A stretch of DNA of 13,855 nucleotides, from the NCBI GenBank assembly GCA_944389715.1, contig CALXNI010000024.1, positions 1 to 13,855 of the forward strand, in the 5' to 3' direction. The DNA is from an uncultured Clostridia bacterium (GTDB taxonomy: Bacteria; Bacillota; Clostridia; TANB77; CAG-508). This document shows positions 1-7,961 of this stretch, one piece after another. The translations under genes and the position numbers were made by a program. The first letter of the stretch is position 1; each line of letters begins with the position of its first letter. The notes beneath the pieces were generated by a model. That model was not told where the DNA came from, made no database searches, and was given only the letters and a program-made list of their open reading frames with translations.

Positions 1-84
1 TAGACCTTTATACGCAGTTTGCCAGCTAGAAACAATTAGTTCAGCTATATTTTTTGCATCATATAGATTTGCCTGCCTAATCAT
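1..84 (-). CDS. GNAT-family N-acetyltransferase, N-terminal fragment (cut by window edge)
   Basis: Only the first 28 codons are present. The ATG (84-82) is preceded by a strong AGGAGG site (complement of CCTCCT at 92-97). The visible peptide starts MIRQANLYDAKNIAEL and contains SWQTAYKGL, which matches the opening of GNAT acetyltransferases: strand 1, an alpha-1 helix, then the S-W-x-x-A-Y-x-G-[LI] signature. These enzymes transfer an acetyl group from acetyl-CoA to an amine. The substrate cannot be judged because the CoA-binding motif lies outside the window. Family assignment is fairly safe and the function is not. Confidence 0.75.
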   Translation of the reverse strand, partial: MIRQANLYDAKNIAELIVSSWQTAYKGL

Positions 85-343
85 AAATATACCTCCTACG
101 ATCTATCTAATATATTATACAATAATAAATATCAATTAATAACAAATTTATTTAAAAAAATTCAAAAATTTTAATTCGACATTAAAATTTGACAGTTTTA
201 TTATTAAATATAAGATAGAATATCTTTATAAAAAGTAAAACAAGCGAAAATATAAATATTATAAAATTAAGGTATTCAAAAGATTTAATTAATCATTAAA
301 TACTTAAAATAATATATAATCTACCATATACAACAATGAATTA

Positions 344-370
344 CAAAAAGAAAACCTCCGACTATGGAGG
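344..370 (-). terminator. Rho-independent terminator of the nuclease gene
   Basis: CCTCC (355-359) pairs with GGAGG (366-370) around a six-base loop. On the minus strand the hairpin is followed by a T-rich tract (complement of CAAAAAGAAAA). It lies just beyond the stop codon of the minus-strand gene at 381-1430. The plus-strand side also has a T run a few bases later, so it may work in both directions. Confidence 0.7.
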
Positions 371-380
371 AAATTTTTTA

Positions 381-1430
381 TTATAAAAAAACTTTTAATC
401 TTGAAATTAATTTGTCTTTAAATTTATATATGTCCGTTACACTATCTATTTCGTATCTTATTTCTTCTTTATTTTCATTTGGAATTATTATAAAGCGAAC
501 ATTTTCTTTTAAATAAACTCTACATATCCATTTAGTAACTTTATTTTCATATAAAATACCAAAATAACTGAAAGTATCTTTGTAGTATAAGTTAGTAGGG
601 TTTGTATATTCAGATAAAATAGATTTTACAATATAGTAACTTTCTAATTCTTCTGTTGTAGTTTTAATACTTTCTTCATGTAATTCTTGGGCTAGATCAT
701 CCCCACTCTCATTTGAAGAATTATTGATAGCTTTTTGGAGCCTTTGATTTATTAAAGAATTAATATAATGATTGATTGATTTTTTTAATATTGGTTTATA
801 TTTATCAATTACATTTTGAGTTTTGATACCTTCGTAAACACCTTTATTTAAAATTAATTTAACAAACTCATCTGATGGGTTTGAAAATTCTTCTAATAAT
901 ATTTTTTCTATTGAACTAGCATATTTTAGATTAGAAGCATTATTTATTATATTAATTATATCAAAGTTATCTTTGCAAAATTTTTTTAATTCAGAAATAT
1001 CACTTTCTTTCATATCCAAAAGATTAATTTCTAAAAAAGGAGTTGAATCCATTTTATTTATTTCTTCTAAATCTGTATAAAATTTATATATAATACCATT
1101 TGTTAAGATTCCTATTCTGGCAGAAGTAGTACTAAAATATCTAAAAAGTTGGGAGTCATGTTTACTCAAATTTTCATTAATTGACTTTGCTTCAATTAAA
1201 ATTGTTACTTGATTGTTAATAGTTATAGCATAATCAACTTTTTCACCTTTTTTTATACCAACATCTGCAATATATTCTGGAGTAAATTCATTTGGATTAA
1301 ATACATCATACCCTAATAGACTAAAAAAAGGCATGATTAGAGACGTTTTCGTTGCTTCTTCTGTGTTAATAGAATTTTTAATTTTTTTTATCCTTGATAC
1401 AAATTGATTTAATTTTTCATCAAATTCCAT
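381..1430 (-). CDS. Type I restriction enzyme R-subunit N-terminal-like (HsdR_N) nuclease-domain protein
   Basis: The protein has 349 residues. Residues about 20-130 look like the HsdR_N / predicted type IV restriction endonuclease fold of the PD-(D/E)XK superfamily. A helix with TEEATKTSLIMPFFSLLGYDV is followed by the catalytic pattern D66 (KVDYAI) and E80-A-K82 (LIEAK). The C-terminal 200 residues are helical, then a beta-rich tail of unknown role. There is no helicase domain and no methylase or specificity subunit next to it, so this is a solitary nuclease-like protein of the kind often found in prophages and accessory islands. The ATG has an AGGAGG site eight bases upstream. The gene is monocistronic, with its own terminator, and contains no in-frame CGG. 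Whether it cleaves foreign DNA or has another role is not known. Confidence 0.75.
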   Translation of the reverse strand: MEFDEKLNQFVSRIKKIKNSINTEEATKTSLIMPFFSLLGYDVFNPNEFTPEYIADVGIKKGEKVDYAITINNQVTILIEAKSINENLSKHDSQLFRYFSTTSARIGILTNGIIYKFYTDLEEINKMDSTPFLEINLLDMKESDISELKKFCKDNFDIINIINNASNLKYASSIEKILLEEFSNPSDEFVKLILNKGVYEGIKTQNVIDKYKPILKKSINHYINSLINQRLQKAINNSSNESGDDLAQELHEESIKTTTEELESYYIVKSILSEYTNPTNLYYKDTFSYFGILYENKVTKWICRVYLKENVRFIIIPNENKEEIRYEIDSVTDIYKFKDKLISRLKVFL

Positions 1431-1548
1431 ATTAAACCTCCTTTACAACAATTATAGTATAACATAAAGATTTGATATTTTTTGTCGAAAAATGTTCTAA
1501 AGAGCATAAAAAATTCTATGCAAGGCAAAATAATTTAACAGAAATTCA

Positions 1549-1577
1549 TTGACAAATTATGGAAAATATATTAATAT
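1549..1577 (+). promoter_or_regulatory. Sigma-70/SigA promoter of the yifB-dprA-yraN operon
   Basis: A perfect TTGACA (1549-1554) is separated by 17 bases from TAATAT (1572-1577). An alternative TATAAT at 1575-1580 would give a longer spacer. The site is about 60 bases upstream of the yifB start codon and is the only good promoter in this gap. Confidence 0.65.
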
Positions 1578-1638
1578 AATATATATTTAATTCAAACAAA
1601 TTTAATTCTTAAAAAATTCCCTAAAAAAGAGGTAAAAT

Positions 1639-3176
1639 ATGTTATCAATAGTAAAAAGCATGTCACTTGCAGGGCTAGATGGCTACCTTATTTCTGTGCA
1701 AGTTGATGTATCTGGAGGAATGCCACGGATGGGATATTGTTGGACTTCCAGATGTAAGTGTAAAAGAAGCAAAAGAAAGAGTGCGAACAGCTATAAAAAA
1801 TTCAAGGTATGAACTGCAAAGTAGAAAAATAATAGTAAATCTTGCACCAGCAGATACTAAAAAAGGAGGTTCATTTTTTGATCTTCCAATTGCAGTTGGA
1901 ATATTAGTGTGTACAGAAGTAATATTAGAAGAGATACCACAAGACATAGCATTTATTGGAGAGCTATCATTAGATGGAAAGCTCAATAAAGTAAACGGAA
2001 TACTTCCAATGTGCATAGAAGCTAAAAAGTTAGGGATTAAGAAAATAATAGTTCCTATAGAAAATGCCAAAGAGGCGGCTGTTGTAGATGGAATAGAAAT
2101 TTACGGAGCAGCTACTTTAGTAGAAGTAGTAGATTTCTTAAATGATGTGTTAAAAATAGAACAAACAAAGGTGAATTTAGAAGAGCTATTCAGCACAAAT
2201 AGTAAGTATTTGTTAGACTTTAGCGAAGTAAAAGGACAAGAAAATATAAAAAGAGCATTAGAAATTGCAGCAGCGGGAGGACACAATTGCCTTTTAATAG
2301 GTAGCCCAGGTTCACGGAAAAACAATGATGGCAAGGAGAATTCCATCAATTCTGCCGGACTTAACATTTGAAGAGGCATTAGAAACAACAAAAATACATA
2401 GTATTGCAGGTATTTTATCAAAAGATATACCTCTTATTACTAAAAGACCATTTAGAAGCCCACACCATACAATTTCTAGTAGTTCCCTTGTCGGAGGAGG
2501 AAAGATTCCAAAACCGGGTGAGATTAGTCTTGCACATAATGGAGTTTTATTTTTAGATGAACTTCCAGAATTTAATAAAAATACATTAGAGGTTTTAAGA
2601 GGCCCGTTAGAAGATGGAATAATAAATATTAGTAGAGTAAATGCTTCTCTTACATATCCGTGCAATTTTATGTTTGTTGCATCAATGAACCCATGTCCTT
2701 GTGGGTATTTTGGGTCAAAAGATAAAGAGTGTACTTGTTCTCCAACTAGCATAGAAAAATATATGGGAAAAATAAGTGGACCGTTATTAGATAGAATAGA
2801 TATTCAAATAGAAGTATCAGCTGTAAAATATCAAAAATTAGAGGAAGAAATTCAATCAGAAAATTCAGAAACCATAAAACAAAGAGTAAATAAAGCAAGA
2901 AAAATTCAGCAGCAAAGGTACAAAGAAGTTGGTATATATGCAAACTCACAACTTACTCCAAAACTTGTAAATAAATATTGCAAATTAGATAAAGAATCAA
3001 AAGAAATATTAAAAAATGCGTTTGAAAGATTAGGACTAAGTGCAAGAGCACATGGAAGAATCTTAAAAGTTGCAAGAACAATTGCAGATTTAGATGAAAA
3101 AGAAAATATAGATTCTAGTCATATTGCAGAGGCAATACAATATAGAAGTTTAGATAAAAAATATTGGAAGAACTAG
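1639..3176 (+). CDS. comM: YifB/ComM-family Mg-chelatase-like AAA+ ATPase, read through two +1 frameshifts
   Basis: YifB/ComM proteins are hexameric AAA+ ATPases. Vibrio ComM is a helicase that extends branch migration during natural transformation. ATG 1639 follows a GAGG site. The gene is in three frames: 1639-1725, 1727-2314 and 2316-3176, joined by skipping the C of in-frame CGG at 1726 and 2315. This gives 511 residues, the normal family length. The N-terminal LonC-like domain (residues 1-170) has the family signature MPGWDIVGLPDVSVKEAKER. Walker A is GSPGSGKT (221-228). Walker B is LFLDE (D306, E307). Sensor region ASMNPCPCGYFG with a Cys cluster and the Mg-chelatase C-terminal domain follow. 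The restored Gly226 is an essential P-loop residue. Without shifting, the first frame stops at TGA 1810-1812 after 57 codons. No other damage is visible, so I call it a functional gene. It is followed closely by dprA. Confidence 0.9.
1726..1728 (+). other. +1 frameshift site 1: in-frame CGG in yifB
   Basis: Codon 30 in the start frame is CGG (CCA CGG ATG). Skipping C1726 gives CCA GGA TGG GAT and continues the conserved P-G-W-D-I-V-G-L-P motif of YifB. A GGAGG lies a few bases upstream and might act like an internal Shine-Dalgarno element, but most of the other sites lack one this strong. Confidence 0.85.
2315..2317 (+). other. +1 frameshift site 2: in-frame CGG in the yifB Walker A motif
   Basis: The sequence reads GGT TCA CGG AAA. 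Skipping C2315 gives GGT TCA GGA AAA ACA, the exact P-loop G-S-G-K-T. Unshifted translation gives S-R-K-N-N and stops at 2369-2371. The site falls in the least variable motif of the protein, so the intended frame is not in doubt. Confidence 0.9.
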
Positions 3177-3183
3177 GAGAAAG

Positions 3184-4044
3184 ATGGAAAAGATAAAAAT
3201 ACTTAAAAGTACAGATAAAAAATATCCTTTAAAACTTTTAGAAATAAAAGATTATCCCAAGGAGTTATATGTTATTGGCAACGAAAAATTGTTAAATAAA
3301 AAATCAATAGCAATAGTTGGTTCAAGAGATTGCACAAATTATGGGGCGAAATACGCCGAAAGATTTGCAGAGCAAATATCTAAAGAAAATATATGTATAG
3401 TAAGTGGTATGGCTATAGGAATAGATACTTGTGCACACATTGGAGCACTAAAAGAAAAAGGAAACACTATTGCAGTTTTGGGATGTGGATTTAACCATAT
3501 ATATCCAGAAGAAAATACAGAGTTATTTAATAAAATAATAGAAAATAAAGGATGTGTTATATCAGAATATCCGCCAGAAACTGAAGCCGATTTATCTAAG
3601 TTTCCACTACGAAATAGAATAATAAGTGCTCTTTCAATGGGAGTATTGGTAGTAGAAGCAAAGCATAGAAGCGGAAGTACAGTTACAGCCAAATATGCAA
3701 AAGAACAGGAGAAAAAAGTTTTTTGCATTCCTGGTAATATAGATTTAAAAACAAGTGTAGGAACAAATAGGCTTATCCAAGCGGGTGCAAAACTTGTGGT
3801 ATGTGCAGAAGATATTTTAGCTGAATATGGCTTCCCTGTAAAAATAGATGAAACAGAGCAAGAAGTAATAGTAGAAAATGAATATGCAGATGTGTATAAT
3901 GTGCTTACATATATGCCAACAAATATAAATATAATTGCAAAAAAATGCAAGCTAGACATATCAAAAGTTAGTCAAAAACTATTAATGATGGAAATAAAGG
4001 GCTATATAAAAAGTATGCCAGGAAATGAATATGTGAGGTTATAA
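3184..4044 (+). CDS. dprA: DNA-processing protein DprA (Smf)
   Basis: DprA binds incoming single-stranded DNA in the cytoplasm and loads RecA during natural transformation. The protein has 286 residues. It shows the Rossmann-like DprA core: IAIVGSRDCTNYG (about 42-54), SGMAIGID (74-81), AVLGCG (97-102), YPEEN (107-111), FPLRNRII (140-147), SGST (163-166), CIPGN (181-185) and GTNRLIQAGA (193-202). The last 60 residues (from about 225) fit the winged-helix DML1-like domain. ATG 3184 lies seven bases after the yifB stop, and its AGGAG site overlaps that stop codon. The next gene begins immediately after its stop. It has no in-frame CGG and no frame problem. A comM-dprA-yraN block is a common arrangement. 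Whether the organism is competent cannot be told from this window. Confidence 0.97.
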   Translation: MEKIKILKSTDKKYPLKLLEIKDYPKELYVIGNEKLLNKKSIAIVGSRDCTNYGAKYAERFAEQISKENICIVSGMAIGIDTCAHIGALKEKGNTIAVLGCGFNHIYPEENTELFNKIIENKGCVISEYPPETEADLSKFPLRNRIISALSMGVLVVEAKHRSGSTVTAKYAKEQEKKVFCIPGNIDLKTSVGTNRLIQAGAKLVVCAEDILAEYGFPVKIDETEQEVIVENEYADVYNVLTYMPTNINIIAKKCKLDISKVSQKLLMMEIKGYIKSMPGNEYVRL

Positions 4045-4401
4045 ATGAATAAAGATCATGAACTAGGAAAAATTGGAGAAGACATAGCTGCAAATTATCT
4101 TACAAGGCTAGGATATAAAATTATAGAAAGAAATTTTGAATGTAGGCAGGGCGAAATAGATATTATAGCTCTCCATAAAAAAGAACTAGTTTTTATCGAA
4201 GTAAAAACTAGAACTAATATTTCTTATGGAGAAGCAAGCGAGGCAGTAAATAAATTTAAAAGAAAACATTTATTAAACTCTATTAAACACTATATTTATA
4301 AAAGAAACTTAGAAGACGAGTATATTAGAATAGATATAATAGAAGTCTATATAAATGGCGACTATATAAAAATAAATCACATAAAACAGGCAATAGAATA
4401 A
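4045..4401 (+). CDS. yraN: YraN family protein (UPF0102), PD-(D/E)XK nuclease fold
   Basis: The protein has 118 residues, typical for YraN. Motifs are LGKIGEDIAANYL (7-19, E12), Y24 to N30 (YKIIERN), CRQGEIDII (33-41, D39) and FIEVKTR (50-56, E52 and K54). These match the PD-(D/E)XK pattern of Holliday-junction-resolvase-like folds. The biochemical role of YraN is not settled. The ATG follows the dprA stop with no gap (TAA ATG), so translation is probably coupled. The stop (4399-4401) directly abuts the stop of the convergent amylase gene. Confidence 0.95.
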   Translation: MNKDHELGKIGEDIAANYLTRLGYKIIERNFECRQGEIDIIALHKKELVFIEVKTRTNISYGEASEAVNKFKRKHLLNSIKHYIYKRNLEDEYIRIDIIEVYINGDYIKINHIKQAIE

Positions 4402-5873
4402 TTATTTATCATACATATTATCTTTTAAGATATATACAGAAACACTTCCACCATTGCAAGAAAATGTTCCAACTCCATTTTTATCTACATGAACCTCTTG
4501 AGCTACATTTCCGCGTGCAATCATATAGAACTGAATCAGCAAGATTTTGGCCAACATTTAATTCTTTAGATCCACCAGTACTATCAGATAAAATAACAAC
4601 TAATCCAGAGTCTGGATGGTCAAAATCTCCCTCTCTTACCCAAGCAACTAGATTAGGATCATCAAAGTAATCAGTTTGTCTTCCATATGAAAAATATTTT
4701 CTTGCTTTTATTAAAGGATTAAGAACTGCTTTAAAAGGTGATACATTACTAGAAGGAATTCCGTAATAATCACCATAAAAAACACAAGGAGTTCCGGCTT
4801 CTCTTAAAAGTATTAAAGAATAAGCAATTGGCTTAAACCAATCAGGAATCCAAGATTCTAAAGATTGACCGAGGCTCAGTATCATGGTTATCAACAAAAG
4901 TAATTGCAAGCTCGGGATGTTCTTTTACTAAAGTACCATCAAAAATTGTTCTTAAGTCATACTGACCATTAGAAAAAGACGCTTTAAAAAAGTTATAATG
5001 TAAAGGTACATCAAAAAGAGAAATTTCAGATTTTGTTTCTTTTATATAGTTATTTAAAGCATCAATATTATTGCTCCAATATTCTCCAAAAATAGTCAAG
5101 GGCTTTCCAGAAAAATCTCTTAACTCATTTACCCATTCTTCAAAAAAACTTGCATCAATGTGTTTAATTGCATCTAATCTAAAACCATCAACATTAGTAA
5201 GCGATAAATACCATTTTCCCCAAGAGATAAGTTCTTTTACTACATCAACATTATTTAAATCTACGTCTGCACCCATTAAATAGTCAAAATTACCTTTTTC
5301 TTTATCAACTTGATCATCCCAGTGCTTTCCATAGAATTGAAAAACAGATGAACGTTTAGTATTTTCATCCCAATCTACACCAGAAAAATGTGTCCAATTC
5401 CATTTAAAATCAGAATAAACATTTCCCCTACCAGGAAAAGTATATTTTGTCCAAGCTTTTATATTAATAGGATTTGTTAAATTTCTAGTTCTATTATTAG
5501 GGTCTTGTTCGTATGCAATTACATCTTCTGTTTCGTCAGCACCTAATCTATGGTTTAAGACAACATCTGCATAAACTTTTATAAAATTGGCTCTTAAAAC
5601 TTTTATTGCTTCAAGATATTCATCTTTTGTTCCGTATTTTGTTGGAATACTTCCTTTTTGATCAAATTCACCTAAATCATATAAATCATAAACCCCATAT
5701 CCAGTATCTTGCATACCTTTAGTAGCTTTATATGCTGGAGGTAGCCAAACAGAAGTTATTCCAATAGTTGATAAAAGATTAGCTTCTTTGCAAACCCCAT
5801 TCCAAAATGTACCATCACAAGGAAGGTTCCATTCAAAATATTGCATCATAGTTTCATTTATTAAATTAGACAT
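4402..5873 (-). CDS. Intracellular alpha-amylase (GH13, liquefying type), read through two +1 frameshifts
   Basis: This enzyme hydrolyses alpha-1,4-glucan bonds in starch, maltodextrin or glycogen. There is no signal peptide, so it should act in the cytoplasm. I choose ATG 5873 (MSNLINETMMQYFEW) because AGAGGTG sits seven bases upstream. Three frames join by skipping the C of CGG at 4871-4869 and 4513-4511, giving 489 residues, normal for this family. Conserved regions are VVLNH, the nucleophile in GFRLDAIKH (D234), the acid/base in FGEYW (E264) and FVDNHDTEPGQSL (D331). The C-terminal beta domain ends with NGGSVSVYI, the family's usual end. Without the shifts the protein stops at 4844 and lacks part of the barrel and the whole C-terminal domain. 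A minus-strand TATAAT at 5901-5896 is a likely -10 box. There is no maltodextrin operon around it. Confidence 0.9.
4511..4513 (-). other. +1 frameshift site 4: in-frame CGG near the amylase C-terminus
   Basis: On the coding strand the sequence reads TGC ACG CGG AAA TGT. Skipping the C gives TGC ACG GGA AAT GTA, so D-C-T-G-N-V continues as in homologous amylases (D-x-T-G-N) and reaches the family's NGGSVS end. Unshifted reading ends nine codons later at 4481. Confidence 0.85.
4869..4871 (-). other. +1 frameshift site 3: in-frame CGG after the amylase NHD catalytic motif
   Basis: On the coding strand the sequence reads GAG CCT CGG TCA ATC. Skipping the C gives GAG CCT GGT CAA TCT, producing HDTEPGQSLESW, a conserved stretch of liquefying alpha-amylases. 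This is the only site where the base after CGG is T (GGT glycine) rather than A. Confidence 0.88.
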
Positions 5874-5904
5874 AATTTCACCTCTAAACAAAAACATTAT
5901 ATCA

Positions 5905-5933
5905 TTTACTTTTAATAAAAAAAAGTGTAAAAT
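5905..5933 (+). promoter_or_regulatory. Probable promoter for ylmH
   Basis: TTTACT (5905-5910), a 17-base spacer and TAAAAT (5928-5933) lie in the 91-base gap between the divergent amylase and ylmH, about 30 bases before the ylmH start. A minus-strand TATAAT at 5901-5896 for the amylase lies next to it, so the two promoters would be back to back. Confidence 0.5.
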
Positions 5934-5964
5934 ATTAAAGAATAAAAATAGAGGAAAGTTTAAA

Positions 5965-6738
5965 ATGCAAAATAATCAAGAAAGAAGCTTGCTTATAGCA
6001 AAATGTATAGATAAGATAAGAATAAGTAAAACACAAAACAAAATAACAAATTCAGATTTTTTAAATTCATATCAAATTTGTGAGGCACAAAAAGAATTAT
6101 TTAAAGATAAAAATTTTTTCTTTTATGGAGGATACAAGCAAGCAGAGCGAAAAGTATTAATAGCATATCCAAACAAACTAGAAAAAGAAGACGTTATAGA
6201 AAAAATAAACAACATTATAACAGCAATAAAAGTAAGCTTACCAAATGAAATAGGTGGTAAAATTAAGCATAAAGATTACTTAGGAATGGTAATGAGTTTT
6301 GGACTTACAAGAGAGCGAATAGGAGATATTATTGTATATGATGATAAAGCATATATAATAGTACTAAAAGAAAATGCTGAATATATAAAAAATTCAATTA
6401 AGCAAGAAAGAAAATTCAAGAAGGCAAAAGTAGAAATAATAGACATTAATGATATAGAACCTAAACAAATAGAATTTGAAGAAATAAAAATAAGTGTAAA
6501 TTCCTTAAGATTAGATAATGTAGTTGCAGAAATTCTAAAAACATCTAGAAAAATTGCGCAAGATTTCATAGAGCAAGAAAAAGTAATTATAAATTATATT
6601 GGGGAAACTAAAAATACAAAAACAATTAAACAAAATGATATATTAGTAGTAAGAGGAAAAGGAAAGTTTATTATAGAAGAATTTTTAGGAAAAAATAAAA
6701 AAGGAAAAGAAATTATAAAAATAAAAAAATATAAATAA
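5965..6738 (+). CDS. ylmH: YlmH-like S4-domain RNA-binding protein
   Basis: The protein has 257 residues, equal to typical YlmH. I choose ATG 5965 (MQNNQERS) because of the GAGGAAAG site upstream. An open frame further 5' runs back through the amylase start region and is not real. FFFYGGYKQAERKVLIAYP (about 51-69) is the YlmH N-terminal signature. The C-terminal S4 domain (about 178-240) shows LRLDNVVAEI, S-R-K-I-A-Q-D-F-I and DILVVRGKGKF. Bacillus YlmH binds the large ribosomal subunit and is implicated in handling stalled ribosomes; that is family knowledge, not seen here. In Bacillus the gene sits in a cell-division cluster, which is absent here. The gene is followed 15 bases later by the HD-domain gene. 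It has no in-frame CGG. Confidence 0.9.
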   Translation: MQNNQERSLLIAKCIDKIRISKTQNKITNSDFLNSYQICEAQKELFKDKNFFFYGGYKQAERKVLIAYPNKLEKEDVIEKINNIITAIKVSLPNEIGGKIKHKDYLGMVMSFGLTRERIGDIIVYDDKAYIIVLKENAEYIKNSIKQERKFKKAKVEIIDINDIEPKQIEFEEIKISVNSLRLDNVVAEILKTSRKIAQDFIEQEKVIINYIGETKNTKTIKQNDILVVRGKGKFIIEEFLGKNKKGKEIIKIKKYK

Positions 6739-6753
6739 AAAGGAGCGATTAAA

Positions 6754-7327
6754 ATGACTAGGGAAAAAGCAATAGAACTATTAAAAAAATATAATAAGGA
6801 AGAATTTCATATAAGGCATGCTCTAACAGTAGAAGGAGTTATGAAATTCTTCGCAAAAAAACTAGGATATGGTGAAGAGTTTTGGGGAATAGTACGGATT
6901 GCTACACGATGTAGATTTTGAATGCTATCCAGAAGAGCATTGCAAAAAAGCACCAGAATTATTAAAAGAGATAGATGCAAGTGAGGAACTAATACATGCA
7001 GTATGCAGCCATGGATATGGAATATGTTCAGAGGTAGAACCAAAACACGAAATGGAGAAAATTTTATTTGCAACAGATGAACTTACAGGATTAATATGGG
7101 CAGCAGCTAAAATGAGACCATCAAAAAGTACAAAAGATATGGAAGTATCTAGCTTAAAAAAGAAATTTAAAGACAAAAAATTTGCAGCAGGATGCTCAAG
7201 AGAAATTATAATAAAAGGAGCAGAAATGATAGGTTGGGATTTAAATACATTATTTGAAAACACAATACTTGCAATGAGAGAAATAGAAGATAAAGTTAGC
7301 GAAGAATTAGAAAAAATTAAAGAATAA
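6754..7327 (+). CDS. HD-domain metal-dependent phosphohydrolase, read through one +1 frameshift
   Basis: The protein has 190 residues after joining 6754-6894 and 6896-7327 by skipping the C of CGG at 6895. It is a small HD-superfamily protein: H22 in IRHALTVEG, the metal-binding H51-D52 in GLLHDVDFE, a histidine in CSHGYG (H86) and D108 in FATDEL. This order (H, HD, H, D) fits a metal-dependent phosphohydrolase, whose substrate I cannot infer. The shift lies three codons before the HD pair. Without it translation ends at TGA 6919-6921 and every metal ligand except H22 is lost. A GGAG site is well placed before ATG 6754. The first gene (ylmH) is 15 bases upstream and a membrane protein starts 11 bases downstream, so the three are likely cotranscribed. 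Confidence 0.85.
6895..6897 (+). other. +1 frameshift site 5: in-frame CGG in the HD-domain gene
   Basis: Codon 48 is CGG (ATA GTA CGG ATT). Skipping C6895 gives ATA GTA GGA TTG CTA CAC GAT, that is I-V-G-L-L-H-D, with the HD dyad in frame. The unshifted frame meets TGA eight codons after the CGG. Confidence 0.88.
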
Positions 7328-7338
7328 GGAGATTCCAT

Positions 7339-7857
7339 ATGGAATTGAAATATGAAAACACTACGAGATATAGTGAAAAAATATATAAAGATTTTTTAGA
7401 ATTTCATACTAAACAATATTTTACTAGATATATTATATATACGATTATAGTCCTATTAGCATTTATATATATGTTATTTTGTAGCGTAGAGTATGGAAAC
7501 TGGAAATTAGTATTGCTAATATTTTCTATAATTATAGGATTTATTATTTATAGAATTTATTCACAAGAGAGAATAGTAAAAAAAGAAATGAATTCTCCTA
7601 AAATAGTAGAACAAGAAAAATTCACATTCAAATTTTATGATAAAATTTTTACTGTAAATAATTTAAAACAAATAGAAGAAATTAAATATGCAAAAATATA
7701 TAAAACTTTTGAAACAAAAAATTATTTTTATTTATATATAAATAAAACAAATGCATTTATTCTGGAAAAGAGTGAATTTATAAATAAAGACATAAATGAA
7801 TTTAGAGATTTCCTCAAAATTAAACTAAAGAGAAAATATAAAATAGTTAATGCTTAA
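7339..7857 (+). CDS. YcxB-like two-helix membrane protein
   Basis: The protein has 172 residues. It has two predicted membrane helices, about 31-49 (YIIYTIIVLLAFIYMLF) and 55-73 (WKLVLLIFSIIIGFIIY), joined by a very short turn. A cytoplasmic, beta-rich C-terminal part (about 90-170) contains FKFYDKIFTVNN, YFYLYINKTNAFIL and EFRDFLKIKL. This pattern of two helices plus a PH-like domain with N-x-A-F-I-[LI] resembles the YcxB C-terminal domain family. No function is known for the family. ATG 7339 has AAGGAG upstream and starts shortly after the HD gene, so it is probably the last gene of the ylmH unit. Confidence 0.75.
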   Translation: MELKYENTTRYSEKIYKDFLEFHTKQYFTRYIIYTIIVLLAFIYMLFCSVEYGNWKLVLLIFSIIIGFIIYRIYSQERIVKKEMNSPKIVEQEKFTFKFYDKIFTVNNLKQIEEIKYAKIYKTFETKNYFYLYINKTNAFILEKSEFINKDINEFRDFLKIKLKRKYKIVNA

Positions 7858-7893
7858 ATCTTATCGAAAACTATATTTGAAAGGAATATTATA

Positions 7894-7932
7894 AATCTGT
7901 TAAAACACATCAATTTATGTTTTTAACAGATT
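7894..7932. terminator. Long hairpin after the YcxB-like gene, possible terminator
   Basis: AATCTGTTAAAACACAT pairs with ATGTTTTTAACAGATT across a short loop, with one bulged base. It lies 36 bases after the stop codon. The T tract after it is poor (ATAATTCATATTTT), so termination is plausible but not certain. It could instead be part of a repeat remnant together with the hairpin repeat that follows. Confidence 0.5.
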
Positions 7933-7961
7933 ATAATTCATATTTTAGCAATTTCTTCGGA

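Noticed and set aside
1639..3176. yifB as a pseudogene broken by two frameshifts
   Set aside because: Both breaks are the same in-frame CGG change, the remaining 511 codons are clean, and four other genes show the identical change. Recoding explains all of them together.
4464..4670. Plus-strand open frame inside the amylase
   Set aside because: It is antisense to the well-conserved C-terminal part of the amylase and has no start signal or recognisable content.
5788..5964. N-terminal extension of ylmH (open frame from 5788)
   Set aside because: It would overlap the amylase 5' end on the opposite strand, has no ribosome binding site, and gives a length beyond the family norm. ATG 5965 has a good site.
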